Numbered from the stretch's first letter, positions 1 to 7,134 are shown. The stretch is DNA of 7,546 bases from DRGV01 sp018903055 [NCBI: bacterium] (GCA_018903055.1 JAHIPW010000099.1:1-7546), one strand, 5' to 3'. Made by a program: numbers and translations. Notes: generated by a model from the letters alone, not told the origin.

Positions 1-998
1 AATAAGGCTTCTATTTCTTTATTTTTGCCGATGAGATAAGGGGAAATTTTATCTAGAAAAAGTAGAAGGCTCTTTCTCCCTCGTAAATATACAGCATATC
101 CCTGTTTTATACTTCCTCTGTATTTAAAAGATTTAAAGGCTATTCGGCTTAGAATACCAAATCTGAGTAAAAGATCCTGGACCTGATAAGCTAAGCGCTT
201 CGATGAAGTAGCATAGAAAGGGATGGTGTTGGACTTGGAAAAAAGGAATCCATCTCCAGACCATAACCTACCTAAGAATAAAGCAAGGTTATCTAGGGTG
301 AGAGAAAAAATTTCAGAAGGAATAAACTTTTCCGGTGCCTTTTTATTTTGTAATCCGAGATTTTCAATCCATATCCTGGCACCTGATTTTTCTGGTCTTT
401 TATTCTTCCTTTCCTTTAAACGTCTTCTCTTAGTTAAACCTTTATTCCAAGGAACCTGTCCTATAGTAAACTTCGTATCTTTTCCTGTACCAGCATATAC
501 TTCACATCGACCGTCATCCCGTATTGTGAGGGTTGGTTTTGTATTATCAAACTGCTTCAGGTTTTTTATGAAGTCTTCTATCTGGGCTTGATTGTTATTG
601 TAGTAGTAAAAGCCGCTGGGATGGCAGGTATTGCCTTCTGCCAATATGCCTGCCAGGACAATCAGTTTATATTCTTCCCACCTATTTTGGCCAACTACCG
701 GAAGGATGCGGGGAATGGCTACTTTTTCACCAATAGTAATGTTCCTTAACTCTTTCCAGCCTTCTATAGTAAGGAATGGATGATTATCCGTTACTACGAT
801 TTCCTTTCCTAGGGCAGTGGTAACTTTGAAAACAGGTTTATACCCATTTCGCATAGTAGAAACTACGCGGCGCTTTACTATCTTCAAATCATTATCACAA
901 CTTAGGATAATCATTTGTCCGCCTTTTCTATAAAGGTCCTCCACAGTTACCGACTGTCCAGTCTCAGCATCCACCAACGCTGTGCTACCAATGACACA
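1..998 (-). mobile_element. DnaE intein with LAGLIDADG homing endonuclease (N-terminal 332 residues; C-terminus off the window)
   Basis: This in-frame insertion in dnaE should splice itself out of the protein. Residue 1 is Cys (codon 998-996), followed by the block A pattern CVIGSTALVDAETG. Block B is at about residues 59-77 and contains TDNH (T70, H73), the T-x-x-H motif that assists the first splicing step. Two dodecapeptide motifs of a LAGLIDADG (DOD) endonuclease follow: VLAGILAEG (residues 114-122) and LFLGRLWSGDG (240-250), with candidate metal-binding acids E121 and D249. Between them is a very basic insert (183-204) beginning PWNKGLTK. Blocks F and G, including the terminal His-Asn, are not in the window. 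The host site GYGFNK is normally followed by Ser-His in DnaE, so the +1 nucleophile is predicted to be Ser. The DNA is A+T-richer than the extein: 19 of 60 G+C at 301-360 against 32 of 60 at 1801-1860. Confidence 0.95.
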
Positions 999-3242
999 TT
1001 TATTGAAGCCATAACCGGCGAAGTGGGAGATGAGGTCAAAGATTTTATTGGCAATACTTTTGCTTATATCATTCTTTATTGCTCCCTCTACAAACTCCTT
1101 CCTCTGCTGATCCAAAAGCACGGAGATCTTCTTCCCCATGGCCTGTCTTAAAAGGTCTGCCTTGGATAGAGAAAATCCTGCCAGTTCATGGGCAATTCTG
1201 ATTACCTGTTCCTGATATAAGATTACCCCATAGGTATCCTTCAGGATAGGCTCTAACTGGGGATGGAGATACTTAATGGGGATGAGGCCATGCTTCCTCC
1301 TGATGAAGTCATCCGTCATACCACTTCCCATGGGACCTGGTCGATATAAGGCGATTAAAGCAACAATATCCGAGAATTCCTCTGGCTTGAGTTTCTTCAA
1401 GAGGTCCCTCATCCCAGAAGACTCTATCTGGAATACCCCAACCGTATGGGCTCTCTTTAAGAGATCGAATGTCTTCTCATCATCCAAAGAGATTTTGTCC
1501 ATATCGATCTCGACATTCTCTTTCTCCTTTAGTATTCTTAGGGTATGGCCCATGACAGTAAGGTTGCGTAGGCCCAGGAAGTCCATCTTGAGTAGCCCGA
1601 TGGCCTCCAGGGGCCCCATGGCATACTGGGTGGCGATCTCACCCTTCGCTCCCTTAAAGAGGGGGGCATAGTTCGTCAGAGATTCCTTGGAGATGACTAC
1701 TCCCGCAGCGTGGGTTGAGGCATGGCGTACTATGCCCTCCAATGATTTTGCGACATCAACCAGCCTCTTCACTTTCTCGCCCTTCTGAACTATACCCTTT
1801 AGTTCGGGAACGGTTCTCAAGGCCTTCTCTATGGTCATGCCTATCTCGGGAGGAATGAGCTTGGCAATCCGATCCACTTCAGAATATGGAATCTTGAGGC
1901 TTCTTCCCACATCCCGAATCACCGCCCGGGCCTTCATGGTCCCAAAGGTGATGATCTGGGCTACGTTTTCTTTTCCATACTTTTCTACCACATAACTAAT
2001 GACCTCATCCCGTCTATCATCAGCGAAGTCGATATCGATATCGGGCATGGTCACCCGCTCAGGATTTAGAAAGCGTTCGAATAAGAGGTCGTGCTTTAGG
2101 GGATCGAGACTGGTAATGCCCAGAGAGTATGCCACCAGACTCCCCGGGGCAGAACCCCGCCCGGGACCAACGGCAATCCCTTTACTTTTGGCAAACTGGA
2201 CAAAATCCCAGACAATCAAAAAGTAAGAAGTGTAACCGGTATCCTTAATTATCTTTAGTTCATGCTCCAGCCTTTTCTTTAGCTCCGGAGTAACTCCGGA
2301 ATACCTTCTCTTTAGGCCTTGGTAGCAGAGCTCCTTTAAGTAGCCATCCAAGTCGCGGCCTTCCGGCGGTTCATAGTGGGGGAGATGGGTCTTCCCAAAC
2401 TCAAGCTCCAGGTTGCACCTTTCTGCAATCCTTACCGTATTCTCCAGGGCCTCCGGGGTCTGGTGGAAGAGGTCCCCCATCTCTTGAGGGGACTTGAGAT
2501 AGAACTCCTCTGTGGAGAACCTGAGGCGGTTGGGGTCATCGATGGTGGTGGCGGTCTGGATGGATAAGAGGATATCGTGGGCCGGAGCATCCTCTTTTCT
2601 TATATAGTGGCAGTCATTCGTGGCTACCAGGGGAATTCCCAGTTCCCTTCCCATAGAGATCAGTTCCCTATTTACCCCCTTCTGCTCCTCTATTCCGTGA
2701 TCGTGGAGCTCTAAGAAAAAATTTTCTTGCCCAAATATATCCCTATACTCCAAAGCCACCCTCTTCGCCTCCCCTATCCTATTATCCAGGATGAGGGTAG
2801 GAATCTCTCCCTTCAGGCAACCGGATAAAGCAATTATCCCCTCATGATACTTAGCCAGGACCTCCTTATCCACCCTTGGTTTATAGTAGAAGCCCTCTAA
2901 GTAAGCGATAGAGGCAAGCTTCACCAGATTCTTATAACCTCTCTCATCCTTCACTAAGAGCACTAGATGGTAGAAGGCCTCTTTTCCGGGTTTTAGAGAC
3001 TTCTCAAGCCGCGATTTGGGAGCAACGTAGACCTCACAACCAATGATGGGCTTTACCCCTCTAGCCATGGCCTTTCGATAGAAATCGATGACTCCGAACA
3101 TATTCCCATGATCCGTAATGGCTAAAGCCGGCATGCGATAGTCACGAGCGGCCTTCACCAGGTCTTTCAGGCGACAGGCACCATCTAAGAGACTGTACTC
3201 GGTATGGACATGAAGATGGACGAAGTGGGCATGCTCAACCAT
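1..3242 (-). CDS. dnaE: DNA polymerase III alpha subunit, 5' part, interrupted by an intein (runs off left edge)
   Basis: This is the catalytic subunit of the replicative DNA polymerase, which extends DNA at the fork. The visible protein begins MVEHAHFVHLHVHTEYS, an N-terminal PHP domain (about residues 5-280). The polymerase core follows, with the GPGRGSAPGSLVAY loop, PDIDIDF holding D401 and D403, and LLKMDFLGLRN holding D554. By alignment from memory these match the E. coli catalytic Asp triad 401/403/555. YQEQVIRIAHELAGFS and RQAMGKK are also family signatures. ATG at 3242 is chosen because AAGAGGT lies six bases upstream and the PHP motif starts at once. The frame stays open to the window edge. 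After residue 748 (GYGFNK) the intein begins; the C-extein (rest of the fingers, beta-clamp binding and OB regions) is outside the window. The PHP metal-ligand residues look intact, unlike in E. coli DnaE. Confidence 0.97.
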   Translation of the reverse strand, partial: MVEHAHFVHLHVHTEYSLLDGACRLKDLVKAARDYRMPALAITDHGNMFGVIDFYRKAMARGVKPIIGCEVYVAPKSRLEKSLKPGKEAFYHLVLLVKDERGYKNLVKLASIAYLEGFYYKPRVDKEVLAKYHEGIIALSGCLKGEIPTLILDNRIGEAKRVALEYRDIFGQENFFLELHDHGIEEQKGVNRELISMGRELGIPLVATNDCHYIRKEDAPAHDILLSIQTATTIDDPNRLRFSTEEFYLKSPQEMGDLFHQTPEALENTVRIAERCNLELEFGKTHLPHYEPPEGRDLDGYLKELCYQGLKRRYSGVTPELKKRLEHELKIIKDTGYTSYFLIVWDFVQFAKSKGIAVGPGRGSAPGSLVAYSLGITSLDPLKHDLLFERFLNPERVTMPDIDIDFADDRRDEVISYVVEKYGKENVAQIITFGTMKARAVIRDVGRSLKIPYSEVDRIAKLIPPEIGMTIEKALRTVPELKGIVQKGEKVKRLVDVAKSLEGIVRHASTHAAGVVISKESLTNYAPLFKGAKGEIATQYAMGPLEAIGLLKMDFLGLRNLTVMGHTLRILKEKENVEIDMDKISLDDEKTFDLLKRAHTVGVFQIESSGMRDLLKKLKPEEFSDIVALIALYRPGPMGSGMTDDFIRRKHGLIPIKYLHPQLEPILKDTYGVILYQEQVIRIAHELAGFSLSKADLLRQAMGKKISVLLDQQRKEFVEGAIKNDISKSIANKIFDLISHFAGYGFNKCVIGSTALVDAETGQSVTVEDLYRKGGQMIILSCDNDLKIVKRRVVSTMRNGYKPVFKVTTALGKEIVVTDNHPFLTIEGWKELRNITIGEKVAIPRILPVVGQNRWEEYKLIVLAGILAEGNTCHPSGFYYYNNNQAQIEDFIKNLKQFDNTKPTLTIRDDGRCEVYAGTGKDTKFTIGQVPWNKGLTKRRRLKERKNKRPEKSGARIWIENLGLQNKKAPEKFIPSEIFSLTLDNLALFLGRLWSGDGFLFSKSNTIPFYATSSKRLAYQVQDLLLRFGILSRIAFKSFKYRGSIKQGYAVYLRGRKSLLLFLDKISPYLIGKNKEIEAL

Positions 3243-3248
3243 TTTAAT

Positions 3249-3255
3249 ACCTCTT
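3249..3255 (-). promoter_or_regulatory. Ribosome binding site of dnaE
   Basis: The minus strand reads AAGAGGT, six bases before the ATG at 3242. It supports that start over any downstream ATG, since the PHP motif begins at residue 6. Confidence 0.7.
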
Positions 3256-3269
3256 GCTTTCTACTTTTA

Positions 3270-3427
3270 CCCCGTTAGAACTTGTCTTCATCAAAATAAC
3301 GGCGCGCTTCGCTCTCCGCCGTCTTTTGCTTATTGAAGTTCCGATGCCTCAAAATTCCGCTGGAAAAGATTAGGTGGTTTAGTAAAGCTTTCACTGAGTA
3401 AATGATACCACAAAATTTCTAACGGGG
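3270..3427. repeat. 11-bp inverted repeat pair enclosing one hairpin repeat in the dnaE leader
   Basis: CCCCGTTAGAA at 3270-3280 is the exact reverse complement of TTCTAACGGGG at 3417-3427. The pair encloses 136 bases containing the hairpin repeat at 3298-3355 and the -10 box of the candidate dnaE promoter. It looks like the terminal inverted repeats of a small non-autonomous element, but no target-site duplication is evident and no transposase is present. It could also be a long-range stem in the dnaE leader RNA. Confidence 0.5.
3298..3355 (-). repeat. 58-bp hairpin repeat, copy A (minus orientation)
   Basis: Read on the minus strand, this copy has a 32-base head beginning ATTTTGAGGCATCGGAACTT and ending in AAGCAAAA. 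A 26-base hairpin follows with arms GACGGCG and CGCCGTT and apex GCGAAGC. It differs from copy B (3886-3943) at one head base (GGCAT against GGTAT) and is inverted relative to it. It lies in the dnaE 5' leader between the candidate promoter and the ribosome binding site. Confidence 0.9.
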
Positions 3428-3430
3428 CAA
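3402..3430 (-). promoter_or_regulatory. Candidate sigma-70-type promoter for dnaE
   Basis: The minus strand has TTGCCC (3430-3425) and TATCAT (3407-3402) separated by 17 bases. That is 4 of 6 and 5 of 6 matches to the consensus boxes. It lies about 160 bases upstream of the dnaE start and just downstream of a minus-strand terminator, as expected for the start of a transcription unit. The -35 box is inside one arm of a GGGGCAA/TTGCCCC hairpin. Confidence 0.4.
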
Positions 3431-3452
3431 GTCCTTTTTTTAGTTTTGCCCC
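3424..3452. other. GGGGCAA/TTGCCCC inverted repeat overlapping the candidate dnaE -35 box
   Basis: GGGGCAA at 3424-3430 pairs with TTGCCCC at 3446-3452 around a 15-base T-rich loop. No U-tract follows on either strand, so it does not look like an intrinsic terminator. Its overlap with the candidate -35 box makes an operator possible, but nothing else supports that. Confidence 0.35.
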
Positions 3453-3457
3453 TCGAA

Positions 3458-3487
3458 GAAAAAAGCCCCAAAAAAAATCTTGGGGTT
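3458..3487 (-). terminator. Intrinsic terminator, minus strand, upstream of dnaE
   Basis: On the minus strand CCCCAA (3485-3480) pairs with TTGGGG (3471-3466) around an 8-base loop, and C then six T (3464-3459) follow. It would end minus-strand transcription arriving from the right. No gene for it to serve is visible between here and the plus-strand nuclease, so it may be a relic or may isolate dnaE. Confidence 0.5.
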
Positions 3488-3543
3488 ATAAGAAAAAATT
3501 GGTATCTTAAAGGCTCTTTAGAATTTTAAGCGCTCTCTGAGCA

Positions 3544-3572
3544 TTGACAAGCATAATTGGTATCATTATCTT
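3544..3572 (+). promoter_or_regulatory. Candidate promoter ahead of the BON-like fragment
   Basis: A perfect -35 box TTGACA (3544-3549), a 17-base spacer and TATCTT (4 of 6 for the -10) lie 25 bases before the ATG at 3598. No clear ribosome binding site follows, so it may be the surviving promoter of a decayed gene. Confidence 0.35.
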
Positions 3573-3597
3573 TCTTGAGATTTCTGAAAAAGTCAGA

Positions 3598-3678
3598 ATG
3601 AGCAGGGATTACAGTGATATTGAAGACGAGATTCAGGATGCGCTGCGCTGGCATCCTAGAGAGCATCAAATTGATTAA
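3598..3678 (+). pseudogene. 26-codon fragment resembling the start of a BON domain, cut by a repeat
   Basis: ATG at 3598 opens a frame of 26 residues reading SRDYSDIEDEIQDALRWHPR and ending EHQID before a TAA at 3676-3678. The pattern of an acidic amphipathic helix, then ALRWHPR and a short strand, resembles from memory the first helix and strand of BON domains found in periplasmic and osmotic-stress proteins, where D-x-x-I-V-V would follow. Here the text stops exactly where the 59-bp repeat begins (3673), and that repeat supplies the stop codon. I read it as a gene remnant broken by the repeat. It could instead be a short peptide gene or chance; no good ribosome binding site is visible. The frame is open upstream to a TGA at 3538-3540, through a hydrophobic stretch. 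Confidence 0.35.
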
Positions 3679-3731
3679 TATTTAATCATCAACGGCGGAG
3701 AACGAAGTGCGCCGTTTAATATTAAGCATTG
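3673..3731 (+). repeat. 59-bp hairpin repeat, copy D1
   Basis: This copy is identical over 59 bases, in inverted orientation, to the window end (7488-7546). The core hairpin (3691-3716) has arms AACGGCG and CGCCGTT and apex ACGAAGT. Outside it, TTAATATT (3675-3682) and AATATTAA (3718-3725) form a second arm pair. The core is a variant of the hairpin in the 58-bp family, with a different flank. The match may extend further, because the other copy is cut by the window end. Confidence 0.9.
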
Positions 3732-3885
3732 GCAGTGATATTGAAAGCATAGGATTCTAATCCCATTGGAGATTTTATCACCATAATCGTTAATTCGCAT
3801 CATCGTAATCATTCTTAATTTGACAAACGAAAGATAGTATGTTAATTTAACACATAGAAAAGAAAATTCTGCGTTTTTAAGTTTA
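3732..3885. other. A+T-rich spacer with no gene; weak plus-strand promoter candidate
   Basis: No credible coding frame is present. TTGACA at 3820-3825 is a perfect -35 box, but the best -10 about 17 bases on (TAATTT, 3843-3848) is poor, so it is only a weak candidate for driving the nuclease. CAGTGATATTGAA at 3733-3745 repeats 3612-3624 in direct orientation, on the two sides of the 59-bp repeat. Confidence 0.4.
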
Positions 3886-3943
3886 ATTTTGAGGTATCGG
3901 AACTTCAATAAGCAAAAGACGGCGGAGAGCGAAGCGCGCCGTT
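3886..3943 (+). repeat. 58-bp hairpin repeat, copy B
   Basis: The head starts ATTTTGAGGTATCGGAACTT and runs to AAGCAAAA. A hairpin at 3918-3943 follows with arms GACGGCG and CGCCGTT. It is inverted relative to copy A, so the two bracket 3298-3943. The copy sits 43 bases ahead of the nuclease ATG. Confidence 0.92.
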
Positions 3944-3970
3944 ATTTTGCCTGCCTCGTTGGCAGACAGG
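3944..3970 (+). repeat. Short ATTTTG unit with a different hairpin
   Basis: Directly after copy B the ATTTTG junction recurs and is followed by CTGCC and GGCAG around the loop TCGTT. It looks like another module of the same family, shortened and with an unrelated stem. It ends where the nuclease translation signals begin. Confidence 0.5.
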
Positions 3971-3986
3971 TGCTTTGGTGGTTGCT

Positions 3987-4658
3987 ATGAAGCGTTTTTT
4001 AGTTTTTCTCATTATAGTGGCTCTCCTTGGTGGAGGAGCCTTCTTTGTCAGCAAGAAGCCTCAGGTTAAGAATTTCTTTCTTTCTTTGAAGGAGAGGCCA
4101 ACCGAGCCAGAAGAGGCGCCCCCACCAGTGGTTGAGCCTAAGGTAGAGAAAAAAGTCTCGGTGGCAAAAGCAAAACCTGTTATGAAAAAGATTGATACCG
4201 ACGGGGATGGAATCCCGGATACCTTTGTCATGGAAGGAGAGCCAAGAAGTGCACCTGCCGCCTCAGAAAGGATTCCTAAGGGGCTCATCATTGCCTACTG
4301 TTACGCTGTAGCTGATGGGGATACTATCTATGTAAAATTAAAGGACGGAAGAAAAGATAAAATAAGATTTGTAGGAATCAATACCCCGGAAATAAAGCAT
4401 GGAGATAAAGGAAAGGATGAGCCGGGAGGGCAAGAAGCAAAGAAGTTTGTCATGGAGAGATGTTTAGAAAAGACGGTCTTTTTAGATATAGATGATGAAA
4501 GTCCGGTTGATTACTACGGAAGGACTCTGGCCCTGGTCTACCTTCCTTCTACCAAAAGTAAAATACCTCAAAATTCCTTGAATGCTGATTTATTGCGCCG
4601 GGGCTATGCTGATATCCTCTATATTCCCCCCTCGGAGTTTGATCCCCGCTATTGGTAG
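3987..4658 (+). CDS. Membrane-anchored thermonuclease-like (SNase-fold) protein with a calcium-loop motif
   Basis: This 223-residue protein is related to staphylococcal nuclease, a calcium-dependent phosphodiesterase that cuts DNA and RNA. Residues 4-21 are a hydrophobic segment after a short basic start, a signal anchor without a lipobox Cys. A Pro/Glu/Lys-rich linker follows (about 36-66), then DTDGDGIPD (70-78), a thrombospondin-type-3-like calcium loop, and the nuclease domain (about 99-223). Residues corresponding by eye to the catalytic set are present: D110 and D112 in ADGDT, R127 in RFVGINTPE, E135, and R179 in YGRTLALVY; the second calcium Asp is Asn (N132), as in many homologues. 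The protein ends YIPPSEFDPRYW, before the last helix usual in the family. ATG at 3987 is preferred, with GGTGG five bases upstream; TTG at 3975 would add four residues. The active site should lie outside the cytoplasmic membrane. Confidence 0.85.
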   Translation: MKRFLVFLIIVALLGGGAFFVSKKPQVKNFFLSLKERPTEPEEAPPPVVEPKVEKKVSVAKAKPVMKKIDTDGDGIPDTFVMEGEPRSAPAASERIPKGLIIAYCYAVADGDTIYVKLKDGRKDKIRFVGINTPEIKHGDKGKDEPGGQEAKKFVMERCLEKTVFLDIDDESPVDYYGRTLALVYLPSTKSKIPQNSLNADLLRRGYADILYIPPSEFDPRYW

Positions 4659-4661
4659 CCT

Positions 4662-4888
4662 ATTTTGAGCGTAATCGAGAAACAAGGTTCTGACGAAGTC
4701 AGGTTCTTATTTTGAGGTATTGGAACTTCAATAAGTAAAAGAGGCTTCCAGTGGCGTCAGCCACGAAGACTCATTTTGAGGTATCGGAATTTCAATAAAC
4801 AAAAGACGGCGGAGAGCGAAGCGCGCCGTCATTTTGAGGTACTGGAACTTTCATAAGCAAAAGACGGCGGAGAGCGAAGCGCGCCGTC
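4662..4888 (+). repeat. Tandem array of four ATTTTGAG hairpin units between convergent genes
   Basis: Units start with ATTTTGAG at 4662 (47 bp), 4709 (64 bp), 4773 (58 bp) and 4831 (58 bp). Unit 1 has a different head (ATTTTGAGCGTAATCGAG) and the hairpin CTGAC-GAA-GTCAG. Unit 2 has the common head but the hairpin GTGGC-GTCA-GCCAC with outer CTTC/GAAG and GAG/CTC pairs. Units 3 and 4 carry the standard hairpin with arms GACGGCG and CGCCGTC. The array begins three bases after the nuclease stop and ends inside the stop codon of the facing small gene, so it may end transcription from both sides, although no long U-tract follows the hairpins. Confidence 0.92.
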
Positions 4889-5042
4889 ATTCTTCCTTCT
4901 TCCCCATTCTCTTCCAGGCCTCATCCAGACTGATTCTTTCTTCAGTTGCTTTTTTCTCTAATCCCCGGCACATAGCATCAGTAGCCGGAAAGTCTGGATT
5001 CCTCTGGTAGAACTGCTGCCACTCCTTCTTGGTAAAAGCCAT
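4887..5042 (-). CDS. Unrecognised 51-residue protein
   Basis: I do not recognise this protein. It starts MAFTKKEWQQFYQRNPDFPA and ends AWKRMGKKEE. It is small, highly charged and hydrophilic, with one Cys (MCRGLEKK), no membrane segment and no signal peptide. From about residue 23 it is likely helical (repeated Glu/Lys/Arg), ending in a basic-acidic tail. The case for a real gene is the translation start: GGAGG six bases before the ATG, followed by protein-like composition throughout. The start lies about 17 bases after the terminator hairpin downstream of groEL, so expression may depend on read-through or on a promoter hidden in that region. The TGA stop overlaps the end of the last repeat unit. 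No function can be proposed. Confidence 0.7.
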   Translation of the reverse strand: MAFTKKEWQQFYQRNPDFPATDAMCRGLEKKATEERISLDEAWKRMGKKEE

Positions 5043-5048
5043 TTAAAA

Positions 5049-5053
5049 CCTCC
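5049..5053 (-). promoter_or_regulatory. Ribosome binding site of the 51-residue protein
   Basis: A perfect GGAGG on the minus strand, six bases (TTTTAA) before the ATG at 5042. It fixes the start and is the best evidence that the small frame is translated. It follows the T-tract of the upstream terminator directly. Confidence 0.75.
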
Positions 5054-5095
5054 AAACAAAAAGCAGGGTCTTGCCTAAATAGAAACCCTGCTTTT
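5054..5095 (-). terminator. Strong intrinsic terminator downstream of groEL
   Basis: AAAAGCAGGGT and ACCCTGCTTTT (5059-5069 and 5085-5095) form an 11-bp perfect stem around a 15-base loop. On the minus strand it is followed by TTTTTGTTTGG, a good U-tract. It would end the groES-groEL transcript and sits just ahead of the ribosome binding site of the small gene, so it could also act as an attenuator for it. On the plus strand the TTTT then CTCTC makes it a weaker terminator. Confidence 0.8.
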
Positions 5096-5354
5096 CTCTC
5101 GGTTACCGTTGTTCGGTTGCGAGGCTCGTTTCGTCTTACGTTATTCGGTTGCGTCAGTCTAAAATCGGAGAACTGTTGACAGAAATTTGAAAACTGTAGC
5201 GAAATCGGAAATTTGAAATCAGTGCTTTTCCGTTCTCTGTTTTCCCTACTGATTTCGGTTTTCCAACAACTAATTTCTATTTTCACATAACCATAGACGT
5301 TCAACGATGATCGTAACAAGTTGCGCAACCGCAACCGATTACCGATCACTGTTT
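5096..5354. repeat. Repeat-mosaic intergenic region downstream of groEL, no gene
   Basis: No convincing gene is present. CGTTGTTCGGTTGCG (5107-5121) recurs with one mismatch at 5139-5153, and its TCGGTTGCG core is inverted as CGCAACCGA at 5330-5338. GAAATTTGAAA occurs at 5182-5192 and 5208-5218, and AAATCGG at 5162-5168 and 5202-5208. A 123-residue open frame on the minus strand (5349-4978) is composed of these repeats and overlaps the small gene, so I do not call it. Confidence 0.6.

Positions 5355-7132
<1,778 letters not shown>

Positions 7133-7134
<2 letters not shown>

Noticed and set aside
1-998. Split intein like that of cyanobacterial DnaE
   Set aside because: The endonuclease domain is contiguous with the N-terminal splicing blocks and there is no stop through 332 residues; the insertion point also differs by a few residues.
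223-2567. Several plus-strand open frames of 63-131 codons
   Set aside because: They are antisense to the continuous dnaE-intein frame, and their sequences show no family pattern.
3424-3452. Terminator at the GGGGCAA/TTGCCCC hairpin
   Set aside because: No T-run follows the stem on either strand.
3675-3908. 77-codon minus-strand open frame
   Set aside because: It is built from the 59-bp repeat, A+T-rich spacer and part of copy B; there is no ribosome binding site or protein-like pattern.
3975-3986. TTG start for the nuclease at 3975
   Set aside because: The ATG at 3987 has a GGTGG at proper spacing and begins the typical Lys-Arg-hydrophobic signal anchor.
4662-4888. CRISPR array
   Set aside because: The units adjoin without unique spacers of constant length, differ in length (47, 64, 58, 58), and each contains its own hairpin; no cas gene is present.
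4978-5349. 123-codon minus-strand open frame
   Set aside because: It is translated from the repeat mosaic, runs through the terminator hairpin and overlaps the better-supported small gene in another frame.
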